Shown: positions 1 to 8,890, numbered from the stretch's first letter. The stretch: DNA of 64,000 nucleotides from Pseudomonas wayambapalatensis (GCA_014268975.2 CP077096.1:4625501-4689500); one strand, 5' to 3'. The notes: generated by a model not told the origin, from the letters alone. Translations and numbers: made by a program.

Positions 1-1359
1 CGGCTGGAACACCACGAATGCCTGGCTGGTCTTGTGGTACCAGTCGGCCTTGCGCAGTTCTTCGATGAAGATGTGGTCGGCACGACGCAGGATGTCGGCG
101 TACTCTTTCTTCACTTCACCGAGGATGCGCACGCCCAGGCCCGGGCCCGGGAACGGGTGGCGGTAGACCATGTCGTACGGCAGGCCCAGCTCCAGGCCGA
201 TCTTGCGCACTTCGTCCTTGAACAGTTCACGCAGCGGCTCGACCAGCTTGAGGTTCATTTCCTCCGGCAGGCCACCGACGTTGTGGTGCGACTTGATCAC
301 GTGGGCCTTGCCGCTCTTGGCGCCAGCCGACTCGATCACGTCGGGATAGATGGTGCCCTGGGCGAGGAACTGGATGTTTTCCAGTTTGCTGGCTTCGGCA
401 TCGAACACGTCGATGAAGGTACGGCCGATGATCTTGCGCTTCTTCTCCGGGTCGGCCTCACCGGCCAGGTTGTCGAGGAACTGCTGCTCCGCATCGGCAC
501 GGATCACCTTGACGCCCATGTTCTCCTTGAACATGGCCATCACCTGGTCGCCTTCGTGCAGGCGCAGCAGGCCGTTGTCGACGAATACGCAGGTCAGCTG
601 GTCGCCGATGGCGCGGTGCAGCAGCGCGGCAACCACCGAGCTGTCGACGCCGCCAGACAGGCCCAGCAGGACGTTGGCCGAACCGACTTGCTCACGCACC
701 TGGGCGATGGCGTCTTCGACGATGTTGGATGGGGTCCACAGGGCTTCGCAGCCGCAGATGTCCTGGATGAAGCGCGAGAGGATGCGACCACCCTGCTTGG
801 TGTGGGTCACTTCCGGGTGAAACTGCACGCCGTAGTAGCCGCGGGCATCGTCGAACATGCCGGCGATCGGGCAGCTCGGGGTGCTGGCCAGCACGTGGAA
901 GTCGCCCGGCATCTGGGTGACCTTGTCGCCGTGGCTCATCCACACGTCCAGGCCCAGTACGCCGTCAGCGTCGACATGATCTTCGATGCCGTCGAGCAGG
1001 CGGCTCTTGCCGACCACGTCGACGCGGGCGTAACCGAACTCGCGCAGCTCGGAACCTTCGACCTTGCCGCCCAGTTGCTCGGCCATGGTCTGCATGCCGT
1101 AGCAGATGCCCAGCAGCGGTACGTTCAGGTCGAACACCGCCTGCGGTGCACGCGGGCTGTTGGCTTCGTGGACCGACTCGGGGCCACCGGCCAGGATGAT
1201 GCCGCGCGGGTTGAAGGCGCGGATCGCTTCATCGTCCATGTCGAACGGGTGCAGTTCGCAGTAGACACCGATCTCGCGCACGCGGCGGGCGATCAGCTGG
1301 GTGTACTGGGAACCGAAATCGAGGATCAGGATTCGGTGAGCGTGAATGTCGAGGGCCAT
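1..1359 (-). CDS. guaA: GMP synthase (glutamine-hydrolysing), C-terminus cut by the window edge
   Basis: Converts XMP to GMP using ATP and glutamine, the last step of guanine nucleotide synthesis in the cytosol. The protein begins MALDIHAHRILILDFG and 453 codons are visible; the usual length is about 525, so roughly 70 C-terminal residues lie outside the window. The N-terminal class I glutamine amidotransferase domain is clear from the nucleophile motif GICYGMQ, and the ATP-pyrophosphatase domain follows. It lies 78 bp downstream of guaB on the same strand, the standard guaBA operon arrangement. A long plus-strand open frame opposite guaA and guaB is a high-GC shadow. Confidence 0.96.
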   Translation of the reverse strand, partial: MALDIHAHRILILDFGSQYTQLIARRVREIGVYCELHPFDMDDEAIRAFNPRGIILAGGPESVHEANSPRAPQAVFDLNVPLLGICYGMQTMAEQLGGKVEGSELREFGYARVDVVGKSRLLDGIEDHVDADGVLGLDVWMSHGDKVTQMPGDFHVLASTPSCPIAGMFDDARGYYGVQFHPEVTHTKQGGRILSRFIQDICGCEALWTPSNIVEDAIAQVREQVGSANVLLGLSGGVDSSVVAALLHRAIGDQLTCVFVDNGLLRLHEGDQVMAMFKENMGVKVIRADAEQQFLDNLAGEADPEKKRKIIGRTFIDVFDAEASKLENIQFLAQGTIYPDVIESAGAKSGKAHVIKSHHNVGGLPEEMNLKLVEPLRELFKDEVRKIGLELGLPYDMVYRHPFPGPGLGVRILGEVKKEYADILRRADHIFIEELRKADWYHKTSQAFVVFQP

Positions 1360-1437
1360 GACTCAATCTCGTCAGTGGAAATCGGAAACGACGCGGGGCT
1401 GTTCGTGACAGCCCCGCTCTCGGTTGTTGCTGAAGCC

Positions 1438-2907
1438 TCAGCCTACGCGGTAGTTAGGGGCTTCCTTGGTGATCTGCACGTCGTGCACGTGGGACTCGGC
1501 CATGCCGGCACCGGTGATGCGCACGAACTCCGGCTTGGTGCGCATCTCTTCGATGGTCGCGCTGCCGGTGTAGCCCATGGAGGAACGCAGCCCGCCCATC
1601 AGCTGGTGGATGATCGCAGCCAGGGCACCCTTGTAAGGGACGCGGCCTTCGATACCTTCCGGAACCAGCTTCTCGGCACCGGCCGAGGAGTCCTGGAAGT
1701 AACGGTCCGAAGAACCCTGCGCCTGTGCCATGGCACCCAGCGAGCCCATGCCACGGTATGCCTTGTACGAACGGCCCTGGAACAGCTCGACTTCACCCGG
1801 GGCTTCTTCGGTACCGGCGAACATCGAGCCCATCATCACGCACGAGGCGCCGGCGACGATGGCTTTGGACAGGTCACCGGAGAAACGGATACCGCCGTCG
1901 GCGATCAGTGGCACGCCAGTGCCTTCCAGTGCTGCGGCGACGTTGGCGATGGCGCTGATCTGCGGCACGCCGACACCGGCGACGATACGGGTGGTGCAGA
2001 TCGAGCCCGGGCCGATGCCGACCTTGACCGCATCGGCGCCGGCTTCGGCCAGGGCCTTGGCGGCGGCGCCGGTGGCGATGTTGCCGCCGATCACCTGCAC
2101 CTGCGGGTAGTTCTCCTTGACCCAGCGAACGCGGTCGATCACGCCTTTGGAGTGGCCGTGTGCGGTGTCGACCACCACCACGTCAACACCAGCGGCAACC
2201 AGTGCCGCGACACGCTCACCGGTGTCCTTGCCGGTGCCGACTGCAGCGCCGACGCGCAGGCGACCCTGGTCGTCCTTGCTGGCCAGTGGGTAGGCCTTGG
2301 CTTTTTCGATGTCCTTGACGGTCATCATGCCCTTGAGGGCGAACTTGTCGTCGACGATCAGGACTTTTTCCAGGCGGTGCTTGTGCAGCAGCTCGCGGAC
2401 TTCGTTCTTGTCGGCGCCTTCGCGGACGGTGACCAGACGCTCCTTGGGAGTCATCACGTCGCGTACCTTGGCTTCCAGACGCGTCTCGAAACGCACGTCG
2501 CGGGAGGTGACGATACCGACCAGGTCACCGTTCTCCAGCACCGGAACACCAGAGATGTTGTTCAGGCGGGTCAGGTCGAACAGGTCGCGTACGGTGGCGT
2601 CGGCATCGATGGTGATCGGATCCTTGACCACGCCAGCCTCGAACTTCTTGACCTTGCGTACTTCGCCGGCCTGCTGTTCGATGGTCATGTTCTTGTGGAT
2701 GATGCCGATGCCGCCTTCCTGAGCCATGGCGATGGCCAGGCGCGCTTCGGTCACGGTATCCATGGCGGCGGAAACCAGTGGAATGTTCAGCTCGATGCCA
2801 CGGGTCAAACGGGTCTTGAGACTGACTTCATTGGGCAGTACCTCGGAGTAACCAGGTACAAGGAGGATATCGTCGAAGGTCAGGGCTTCTTGGCTGATAC
2901 GCAGCAT
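1438..2907 (-). CDS. guaB: IMP dehydrogenase
   Basis: Oxidises IMP to XMP with NAD+, the committed step to GMP. The 489-residue protein starting MLRISQEALTFDD has the exact family length. The TIM-barrel core is split by a Bateman pair of CBS domains (about residues 92-205), and the catalytic loop GPGSICTTRIV places the nucleophile at Cys304. An upstream in-frame extension to 3222 is rejected because the conserved N-terminus begins at 2907 and a purine-rich Shine-Dalgarno sequence precedes it. A consensus-like -10 box lies about 40 bp upstream. It is the first gene of the guaBA operon. Confidence 0.97.
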   Translation of the reverse strand: MLRISQEALTFDDILLVPGYSEVLPNEVSLKTRLTRGIELNIPLVSAAMDTVTEARLAIAMAQEGGIGIIHKNMTIEQQAGEVRKVKKFEAGVVKDPITIDADATVRDLFDLTRLNNISGVPVLENGDLVGIVTSRDVRFETRLEAKVRDVMTPKERLVTVREGADKNEVRELLHKHRLEKVLIVDDKFALKGMMTVKDIEKAKAYPLASKDDQGRLRVGAAVGTGKDTGERVAALVAAGVDVVVVDTAHGHSKGVIDRVRWVKENYPQVQVIGGNIATGAAAKALAEAGADAVKVGIGPGSICTTRIVAGVGVPQISAIANVAAALEGTGVPLIADGGIRFSGDLSKAIVAGASCVMMGSMFAGTEEAPGEVELFQGRSYKAYRGMGSLGAMAQAQGSSDRYFQDSSAGAEKLVPEGIEGRVPYKGALAAIIHQLMGGLRSSMGYTGSATIEEMRTKPEFVRITGAGMAESHVHDVQITKEAPNYRVG

Positions 2908-2944
2908 CGCGGGGGCTCCCGGGCGGGAAAAATGGAAGCGCGCC

Positions 2945-2950
2945 ATTATA
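2945..2950 (-). promoter_or_regulatory. guaB: Probable sigma-70 -10 box of guaBA
   Basis: On the minus strand this reads TATAAT, a perfect -10 hexamer, about 40 bp upstream of the guaB start codon. No convincing -35 hexamer sits at 16-18 bp spacing; the nearest TTGCAT is about 22 bp away. The -10 call is therefore good and the whole promoter only moderate. Confidence 0.55.
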
Positions 2951-2975
2951 CTCATCCATGGCGCGCCGCTCAATG

Positions 2976-2998
2976 CAAAAAAGGGGCCTTCGGTCCAG
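2976..2998 (-). terminator. Possible short terminator after the zinc-ribbon gene
   Basis: Just past the stop of the minus-strand 183-residue gene the transcript would read GGACCGAAGGCCCC followed by six U residues. The stem is short and has one A-C mismatch in that orientation. The opposite strand forms a better stem with a UUCG loop but has no U tract. A weak candidate only. Confidence 0.35.
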
Positions 2999-3008
2999 TT
3001 CCTGCCGC

Positions 3009-3560
3009 TCAGGCCACCTTCACCTGCACCACGGCGACCGGCTGATCCAGCCAGTCGGCGAAACTGTCGAGGAACGCCTGGGTAAACCCGGCCTCGCCCC
3101 AGTTGTTGAAGATGAACCCCAGGTTGGAAAAGGCACAGGGTTGCAGATACAGAAAGCCGTTGATGTCGTCCTCGAAGCCGCACAGCGGGCAGGTGAAGTT
3201 GTCGCTGACGCCCGGCATCCACTCTTCCAGGCTTTCGAACAGCGGCTCGCCCACCTCACGCCGACACTCAGGGCATCCCGCTTCCTCGCGAAAACCGTCG
3301 GTGGGGGTATAGATGCAGCGTTTGAGCATCACCTCCAGGCCGTTGACTGGCTCGCCGAAGGGCAGTTTCTCGGGATGCAGCGCCACCTTGCGCGCGCCTT
3401 GGGCCAGGGCGTGGCCCATGCGATTGCCGGTGCGCCCGCAGGTGCTCAGTTGCTCCTCGACGATCTTCTCGCGCACCAGCCAGCGCAGGATCGCCCGTGC
3501 GCGGGCCTCGTGAACCGGAACGGTGGACTGCTTGGGGACGATGATGCTCTGGGTGTTCAT
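3009..3560 (-). CDS. Conserved hypothetical protein with a zinc ribbon
   Basis: A 183-residue soluble protein of unknown function. The middle carries two cysteine pairs, CPEC and CPLC, about 40 residues apart, separated by a segment ending in SDNFT; this spacing fits a structural zinc site. The N-terminal third (residues 20-80) is basic and Arg/Lys-rich. The C-terminal third is aromatic, with FLYLQPCAFSNLGFIFNNW. No signal peptide or membrane segment is visible. It sits between guaB and the TauE-like permease on the same strand. Similar Pseudomonas proteins are sometimes labelled sugar ABC transporter ATPase, which nothing here supports (no Walker motifs). Confidence 0.85.
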   Translation of the reverse strand: MNTQSIIVPKQSTVPVHEARARAILRWLVREKIVEEQLSTCGRTGNRMGHALAQGARKVALHPEKLPFGEPVNGLEVMLKRCIYTPTDGFREEAGCPECRREVGEPLFESLEEWMPGVSDNFTCPLCGFEDDINGFLYLQPCAFSNLGFIFNNWGEAGFTQAFLDSFADWLDQPVAVVQVKVA

Positions 3561-3609
3561 GAACGGGACGGGCCTGAGACTGCGGTAATCGCGTAAGTCT
3601 ACGCCCTGC

Positions 3610-4365
3610 TCAGCCGCTCAGGTAGCGACCGATCAGCGCCACCCCGCTGGCCAGCACCAGCCAGGTGACCAGCCGCACGAAGGCTTCGCGGGACAGTTTC
3701 AGGCTCAGGCGCCTGCCGACCCAGAGCCCTGCGAACATCACCGGCAGCAAGCAGGCTGCCAGCATCAACAGGCTGGCGTCGGCATAGACCCCGGCAATCA
3801 GGAACAGCGACAGGCGCACCAGGGTGCTGCAACTGATCAGCGCGCTCTGGGTGGCGCGTACCTGCTCCTTCACCTCCAGCCGGGCGCTCAAGTAGATCGC
3901 ATAGAGGAAGCCACCGCTGCCGAACAGCGCACCGAACAGCCCGCCAATCGTGCCCATCGGCACCGCCCACAGGCCAGACAGCCTGGCCGGCCGGACCTTC
4001 ACCGCCAGGCTGTAGATGGCATAGGCGGTGACGAACAGGCCCATCAGCAACAGCAGCAGGTCGGATTTCAGGTGCAACAGGAACACCACGCCCAGGGTAC
4101 AGCCCACTGCCATGCACGGCAGCAAACGCAGCAGTTCGCCGCGAACCACATCGCGGCGCGAAGGCAGCAGGTTGCCGAAGGCGGCGACGAAATCCAGCAG
4201 CACCAGCAGGGGGATGATCCGCGACAACGGCATGAAGTGGATCAGTACCGGGCCGGCGACCAGCGCGGTGCCGAAGCCGGCGATGCCGAAGACGACATAG
4301 GCGGCGGCGATGGCCAGCAGGATCGGGAGCCATTCCAGTGGGGTGGCGGGGAGAAGTTCGAGCAT
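3610..4365 (-). CDS. TauE/SafE-family membrane permease
   Basis: A 251-residue, very hydrophobic inner-membrane protein of the TSUP (TauE/SafE, formerly DUF81) family. Members move sulfite, sulfonates or other organic anions, but the substrate here cannot be read from sequence. About seven or eight membrane helices are apparent. Two Gly-rich repeats typical of the family are present, near FGIAGFGTALVAGP (residues 26-39) and GALFGSGGFLYAIY in the second half. The start at 4365 is supported by an AGGA Shine-Dalgarno sequence about 8 bp upstream. A long imperfect palindrome lies between this gene and the divergent xseA. Confidence 0.88.
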   Translation of the reverse strand: MLELLPATPLEWLPILLAIAAAYVVFGIAGFGTALVAGPVLIHFMPLSRIIPLLVLLDFVAAFGNLLPSRRDVVRGELLRLLPCMAVGCTLGVVFLLHLKSDLLLLLMGLFVTAYAIYSLAVKVRPARLSGLWAVPMGTIGGLFGALFGSGGFLYAIYLSARLEVKEQVRATQSALISCSTLVRLSLFLIAGVYADASLLMLAACLLPVMFAGLWVGRRLSLKLSREAFVRLVTWLVLASGVALIGRYLSG

Positions 4366-4452
4366 CGTGCCGGGTCCTGAGGCAGTCCTTTGGGGGTGGG
4401 CTGGAGCTTACAGGAATTGGCGGGGGCTCGAGAGGTGTGAGGGGGTTCAAGG

Positions 4453-4542
4453 GGCCTGGCTTGGATTCTGCGGCGCTCTTGAGATCGAGCGCCGCCCGCG
4501 CGGCGCTCGATCTCAAGATCCCCGAAAATCCCAAGCCAGGCC
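4453..4542. repeat. 90-bp imperfect palindrome between permease gene and xseA
   Basis: A single symmetrical element centred at 4497.5. The inner arms (4478-4495 and 4500-4517) are an 18-bp perfect inverted repeat around a CCGC centre. The outer arms (4453-4464 and 4531-4542) match perfectly over 12 bp, with a partly matched 13-bp stretch between. It lies between two divergently transcribed genes, so it is not a simple terminator for either. It does not match the REP core seen elsewhere in the window. Confidence 0.85.
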
Positions 4543-4619
4543 ACAGACCGCCCAGATGCTATCTGCGCCCAACCCCTCTGCCCCTTGATACCCCCCACCC
4601 TCCCCTTATCATGCCCGCC

Positions 4620-5999
4620 ATGATCAGAGACCCTTTCGAACGACTCGGCCTGGACCGCGAAGTCCTCACCGTCAGCCAGCTCAACGGCCGCGCCCGTGTG
4701 CTGCTCGAAGACGTGTTCCGCAGTGTCTGGGTGGAAGGCGAGATATCCAACCTCGCCCGCCCGGCCTCCGGCCACCTGTACTTCACCCTCAAGGACAGCG
4801 GTGCCCAGATCCGCTGTGCATTGTTCCGGCAGAACGCTGCCAGGGTGCGCCAGGCCCTGCGTGACGGCCTGGCGGTCAAGGTACGCGGTAAGGTCTCGCT
4901 GTTCGAGGGGCGCGGCGATTACCAGTTGATCGTCGATACCGTCGAGCCCGCCGGTGACGGCGCCTTGCGCCTGGCCTTCGAGGCGCTGAAGGAAAAGCTC
5001 GGCAACGAAGGGCTGTTCAGTGCCGAACGCAAGCAGCCGCTGCCGGCTCACCCGCGCCGCATCGGCATCGTCACCTCGCCAAGCGGCGCGGTGATCCGCG
5101 ACATCATCAGCGTCTTTGCCCGCCGTGCACCGCAAGTCGAGCTGAACCTGGTCCCCACGGCAGTACAAGGACGCGAAGCCATCGGCCAGATCGTCCGCGC
5201 CTTGCAACTGGCCGACAGCCTTGGTTTCGATGCACTGATCCTGGCCCGTGGCGGCGGCTCGCTGGAAGACCTCTGGTGCTTCAACGAAGAAGCCGTCGCA
5301 CGTGCCATCGCCGCCTGCGTGACCCCCATCGTCAGTGCGGTGGGCCATGAGACCGACGTGTCGATCAGCGACTTCGTCGCCGACGTGCGCGCCCCAACCC
5401 CTTCGGCGGCCGCCGAATTGCTCGCACCTGACAACAGCGGCCTGCAGCAACGCCTCGACAGCCTGCAGCGGCGCCTGTTACTGCGCATGCAGCACCGCCT
5501 GAGCCACGATCGCCTGCGCCTGGAAGGCCTGGCCCGTCGCCTGCGTCACCCCGGCGAACGCCTGCGCCAGCAGGCCCAGCGCCTGGATGACCTGGACATG
5601 CGCTTGCGCCGCGCTTTCATGCTCGACATGAGCCAGCGCCAGCAGCGCCTGGGCCGCCTCGACACGCGCCTGGCCGCGCAGCATCCCGGGCGCACCCTCA
5701 AGCTGCTCGGACAGCGCCTGGACAGCCTCGCCGAGCGCCTGCCGCGGGCCATGCGCGAAACGCTCAAGGACCGCCGCCAGCGCTTCCAGGCGCAATTGCA
5801 GACGCTGCAGGTGGTCAGCCCGCTGGCCACCCTGGCCCGCGGCTACAGCATCCTGCTCGACGAACGCGGCCAGGCCATCCGCAGCGCCGCCCAGACCCGC
5901 AACGGCCAGCGCCTGACCGCGCGCCTGAACGAAGGCGATCTGCAGGTTCGGGTCGAAGACAACCACCAGACTCCGGTCACCCTCTCTCTACTGGACTGA
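4620..5999 (+). CDS. xseA: Exodeoxyribonuclease VII large subunit
   Basis: Catalytic large subunit of the single-strand-specific ExoVII nuclease, acting with several XseB chains (not in this window) in repair and recombination. The 459-residue protein shows the N-terminal OB fold (residues 18-115, with VWVEGEISNLARPASGHLYF), the catalytic domain motifs GIVTSPSGAVIRD and ARGGGSLEDLWCFNEE, and SAVGHETD. A long Gln/Arg/Leu-rich coiled-coil region follows (about 280-420). The start at 4620 begins MIRDPFERLGLDR as in other pseudomonads; in-frame upstream codons run into the palindrome and are not conserved. An M23 peptidase gene follows after 3 bp. Confidence 0.96.
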   Translation: MIRDPFERLGLDREVLTVSQLNGRARVLLEDVFRSVWVEGEISNLARPASGHLYFTLKDSGAQIRCALFRQNAARVRQALRDGLAVKVRGKVSLFEGRGDYQLIVDTVEPAGDGALRLAFEALKEKLGNEGLFSAERKQPLPAHPRRIGIVTSPSGAVIRDIISVFARRAPQVELNLVPTAVQGREAIGQIVRALQLADSLGFDALILARGGGSLEDLWCFNEEAVARAIAACVTPIVSAVGHETDVSISDFVADVRAPTPSAAAELLAPDNSGLQQRLDSLQRRLLLRMQHRLSHDRLRLEGLARRLRHPGERLRQQAQRLDDLDMRLRRAFMLDMSQRQQRLGRLDTRLAAQHPGRTLKLLGQRLDSLAERLPRAMRETLKDRRQRFQAQLQTLQVVSPLATLARGYSILLDERGQAIRSAAQTRNGQRLTARLNEGDLQVRVEDNHQTPVTLSLLD

Positions 6000-6002
6000 C
6001 AC

Positions 6003-6830
6003 ATGCCCCGTCTGCTTGCCCCCCTGCTCGCACTCTGCGCCCTGCTGCTGGCCAGCACGGCCCAGGCCAGCTACATCACCCGCACCCTCAACAAGCCAGT
6101 CCCCGGTGGCGTGGCGGTGGTCGACCTCGGCCCCGCCGCCAGTGCACCGAGCGCGCACTTCGACGGCAAGCCGGTGCTGGTGGTCAAGGAACAGGACACC
6201 TGGCTGGCCATCGTCGGTATCCCGCTGACGCAGAAACCCGGCACAGCCACCCTCACCCAGGGCGCACGCTCCCTGCCCTTCAGCGTGGGCAGCAAGAAAT
6301 ACCCCGAGCAGCACATCACGCTGAAGAACAAGCGCCAGGTCAATCCCGAGCCGGATGACCTCAAGCGCATCGACCGCGAGCTGGCCGAGCAGGTCAAGGC
6401 ATACCGCAGCTTCAGCCCGGGCATGCCGAGCAACCTGATCCTCGACAAACCGGTCAACGGCCCCCTGTCGAGCAAGTTCGGCGTGCGCCGCTTCTTCAAT
6501 GGCGAGGAGCGCAACCCCCACGCCGGGCTGGACTTCGCCGTGCCCGCCGGCACCCCGATCAAGACCCCGGCCAACGGCAAGGTGATCCTGGTTGGCGACT
6601 ACTTCTTCAATGGCCGCACGGTGTTCGTCGACCATGGCCAGGGCTTCATCAGCATGTTCTGCCACATGTCCAAGGTCGATGTGCAACCGGGGCAGGTGCT
6701 GCGCCGCGGCGACGTGGTCGGCAAGGTCGGCTCCACGGGCCGGGCAACCGGGCCGCACATGCACTGGAACGTCAGCCTGAACGATGCTCGAGTGGACCCG
6801 GCGATCTTCATCGGAGCGTTCCAGCCCTGA
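6003..6830 (+). CDS. M23-family metallopeptidase (LytM/peptidoglycan DD-metallopeptidase), exported
   Basis: A 275-residue periplasmic protein with a clear signal peptide (LLALCALLLASTAQAS, cleavage near residue 22). The N-terminal half is a beta-rich substrate-presenting region. The C-terminal half is the M23 zinc peptidase: His173 and Asp177 in HAGLDF, His221, and His252/His254 in PHMHW are the expected metal and catalytic residues, so it should be active on peptidoglycan cross-links. It starts 3 bp after xseA and is probably cotranscribed. The link between a nuclease subunit and a wall hydrolase is positional only. Confidence 0.92.
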   Translation: MPRLLAPLLALCALLLASTAQASYITRTLNKPVPGGVAVVDLGPAASAPSAHFDGKPVLVVKEQDTWLAIVGIPLTQKPGTATLTQGARSLPFSVGSKKYPEQHITLKNKRQVNPEPDDLKRIDRELAEQVKAYRSFSPGMPSNLILDKPVNGPLSSKFGVRRFFNGEERNPHAGLDFAVPAGTPIKTPANGKVILVGDYFFNGRTVFVDHGQGFISMFCHMSKVDVQPGQVLRRGDVVGKVGSTGRATGPHMHWNVSLNDARVDPAIFIGAFQP

Positions 6831-6833
6831 GAT

Positions 6834-6892
6834 CGGTGACAAGCCCGCTCACACCGGGGATTTCCTGTGGGAGCGGGCTTGTCCCGCGATGG
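6834..6892. repeat. REP-type inverted repeat
   Basis: A good REP copy at 6865-6890 (ctgtgggagcgggcttgtcc core) is paired with a degraded opposite copy (acaagcccgctcacac) just upstream, between the M23 peptidase gene and the leuA leader region. It probably works as a transcription end for xseA-M23. Confidence 0.85.
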
Positions 6893-7062
6893 CCGCGCCG
6901 CAGTCGCATCACCTTGCGCAGCAACAAACCTCGGCACAATAAAAAATCAATAACAATCAAACGACAGCCATAAAATCTCACCCATAAGCTTTTTTTAAGC
7001 ATTCCTCTCAATTTTTTTCGAACACTTGCCATCTCCCACTCTCACTGGTTAGGGTTGAGAGC

Positions 7063-7140
7063 ATGAAAACCTCGATCACCCTCATTCTGCTCCGCCAACA
7101 CCGCAGCCTTTGCCTGGTCAGTGCACGACTACCTGGGTGA
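7063..7140 (+). CDS. Possible leucine leader peptide upstream of leuA
   Basis: A 25-codon open frame, MKTSITLILLRQHRSLCLVS followed by five more residues and TGA, lies 76 bp before leuA. Six of 25 residues are leucine, including an Ile-Leu-Leu run (residues 8-10), which is what a ribosome-stalling leader for a leucine biosynthesis gene would need. A weak purine-rich site (TTGAGAG) precedes the ATG. Against a classical attenuator, I see no strong hairpin followed by a U tract between 7141 and 7216, only a short GGCC-based stem at 7184-7197. A stalling mechanism that exposes or hides the leuA ribosome site is the alternative. Chance occurrence cannot be excluded. Confidence 0.45.
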   Translation: MKTSITLILLRQHRSLCLVSARLPG

Positions 7141-7216
7141 ACCGCGTCGCCTCGCCTCTTCATCTCGTTATCGCTTGGCAGGCCCGATCAGGCCGCACAT
7201 TAAAGGATTGCTCCAA

Positions 7217-8890
7217 ATGACCATGCTCAAAGACCCGTCGAAGAAATACCGCGCCTTCCCGACCATCGACCTGCCAGACCGTACCTGGCCGTCGAAGGCC
7301 ATCACCCAGGCGCCAATCTGGTGCAGCTCCGACCTGCGTGACGGGAACCAGTCGCTGATCGAGCCGATGGACGCCGAGAAGAAGCTGCGTTTCTGGAAAA
7401 CCCTGGTGCAGGTTGGCGTGAAAGAGATCGAGGCGTCGTTCCCGTCTGCCTCGCAGACTGACTTCGACTTCGTACGCACCCTGATCGAAGACGGCCACAT
7501 CCCGGACGACACCACCATCCAGGTACTGACCCAGGCCCGTGAAGACTTGATCGCCCGCACCTTCGAGTCCCTGCGTGGCGCGAAGAAGGCCATCGTCCAC
7601 CTGTACAACGCCACCTGCCCGGCGTTCCGCCGCATCGTCTTCAACCAGGACAAGCAAGGCGTGAAGGACATCGCGGTGAACGCAGCCAAGCTGTTCGTCA
7701 AGTACGCCGCCCAGCAGCCGGAAACGCACTGGACCTTCCAGTACTCGCCGGAAACCTTCAGCGCCACGGAGCTGGAGTTCGCCAAGGAAGTGTGCGACGC
7801 GGTGATCGAGGTGTGGAATCCGACCCCCGAGCACAAGATCATTCTCAACCTGCCGGCCACCGTGGAAGTCGCCACGCCAAACGTCTACGCCGACCAGATC
7901 GAATGGTTCTGCCGCAACGTCAGCCGCCGTGACAGCGTGATCATCAGCCTGCACACCCACAACGACCGCGGCACCGGCATCGCCGCCACCGAGCTGGGCC
8001 TGATGGCTGGCGCCGACCGCGCCGAAGGCTGCCTGTTCGGCAACGGCGAGCGTACCGGCAACGTCGACCTGGTCACGCTCGCGCTGAACCTCTACACCCA
8101 GGGTATCGACCCACAACTGGACTTCTCCGACATCGACGGCGTGCGCAAGGTCGTCGAAGAGTGCAACCAGTTGCCGGTGCACCCACGTCATCCGTATGTC
8201 GGTGATCTGGTGCATACCGCCTTCTCCGGCTCGCACCAGGACGCCATCCGCAAGGGCTTCGCCAAGCAGCAGGACGGCGAGCTGTGGGAAGTGCCGTACC
8301 TGCCGATCGACCCGGCCGACATCGGCCGCAGCTACGAGGCGGTCATCCGCGTCAACAGCCAGTCCGGCAAGGGCGGTATCACCTACCTGCTCGAACAGGA
8401 ATACGGCATCAGCCTGCCGCGCCGCATGCAGATCGAATTCAGCCAGGTGGTCCAGGGCGAGACCGACCGTCTCGGCCTGGAAATGACAGCCCAGCAGATC
8501 TACAGCCTGTTGCACAAAGAGTACCTGCAGGCCAACGCCCCTTATGCACTGGTCAGCCATCGCCTGCAGGAAGAGAACGGCAACAGTGCCGTGGAAGTGG
8601 AAGTCGCCGGTGAAGGCGAGACCACCCTGCACTGGCGCGGCAAGGGCAACGGCGCCCTCGAAGCCCTGGTAGCCGGGCTGCCGATTGCAGTCGAGATCAT
8701 GGACTACAACGAGCACGCCATCGGTGCAGGCACCAATGCCAAGGCCGCGGCCTACATCGAACTGCGCGTGGCCGGCGGTCGTCCGGTGCATGGCGTGGGT
8801 ATCGATGAGAACATCACCACCGCAAGCTTCAAGGCGCTGTTCAGTGCATTGAACCGCTCGCTGAGCCAGCAGGCCGCCAAGGCGGCGTAA
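7217..8890 (+). CDS. leuA: 2-isopropylmalate synthase
   Basis: Condenses acetyl-CoA with 2-ketoisovalerate, the first committed step of leucine synthesis. The 557-residue protein is the longer LeuA form. It has the HMGL-like TIM barrel with SSDLRDGNQ (residues 37-45) and the metal-binding HTHNDRGTG (from residue 246), and a C-terminal leucine-binding regulatory domain (about 430-550) ending in the conserved GVGIDENITTAS stretch. The start at 7217 has AAAGGA 9 bp upstream; the longer in-frame extension to 7121 overlaps the putative leader and is not conserved. A strong rho-independent terminator follows. Confidence 0.96.
   Translation: MTMLKDPSKKYRAFPTIDLPDRTWPSKAITQAPIWCSSDLRDGNQSLIEPMDAEKKLRFWKTLVQVGVKEIEASFPSASQTDFDFVRTLIEDGHIPDDTTIQVLTQAREDLIARTFESLRGAKKAIVHLYNATCPAFRRIVFNQDKQGVKDIAVNAAKLFVKYAAQQPETHWTFQYSPETFSATELEFAKEVCDAVIEVWNPTPEHKIILNLPATVEVATPNVYADQIEWFCRNVSRRDSVIISLHTHNDRGTGIAATELGLMAGADRAEGCLFGNGERTGNVDLVTLALNLYTQGIDPQLDFSDIDGVRKVVEECNQLPVHPRHPYVGDLVHTAFSGSHQDAIRKGFAKQQDGELWEVPYLPIDPADIGRSYEAVIRVNSQSGKGGITYLLEQEYGISLPRRMQIEFSQVVQGETDRLGLEMTAQQIYSLLHKEYLQANAPYALVSHRLQEENGNSAVEVEVAGEGETTLHWRGKGNGALEALVAGLPIAVEIMDYNEHAIGAGTNAKAAAYIELRVAGGRPVHGVGIDENITTASFKALFSALNRSLSQQAAKAA

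Noticed and set aside
34..3045. 1003-codon plus-strand open frame opposite guaA-guaB
   Set aside because: guaA and guaB are clearly coded on the minus strand. The frame is His/Asp/Gly/Val/Leu-rich, typical of antisense shadows in high-GC DNA.
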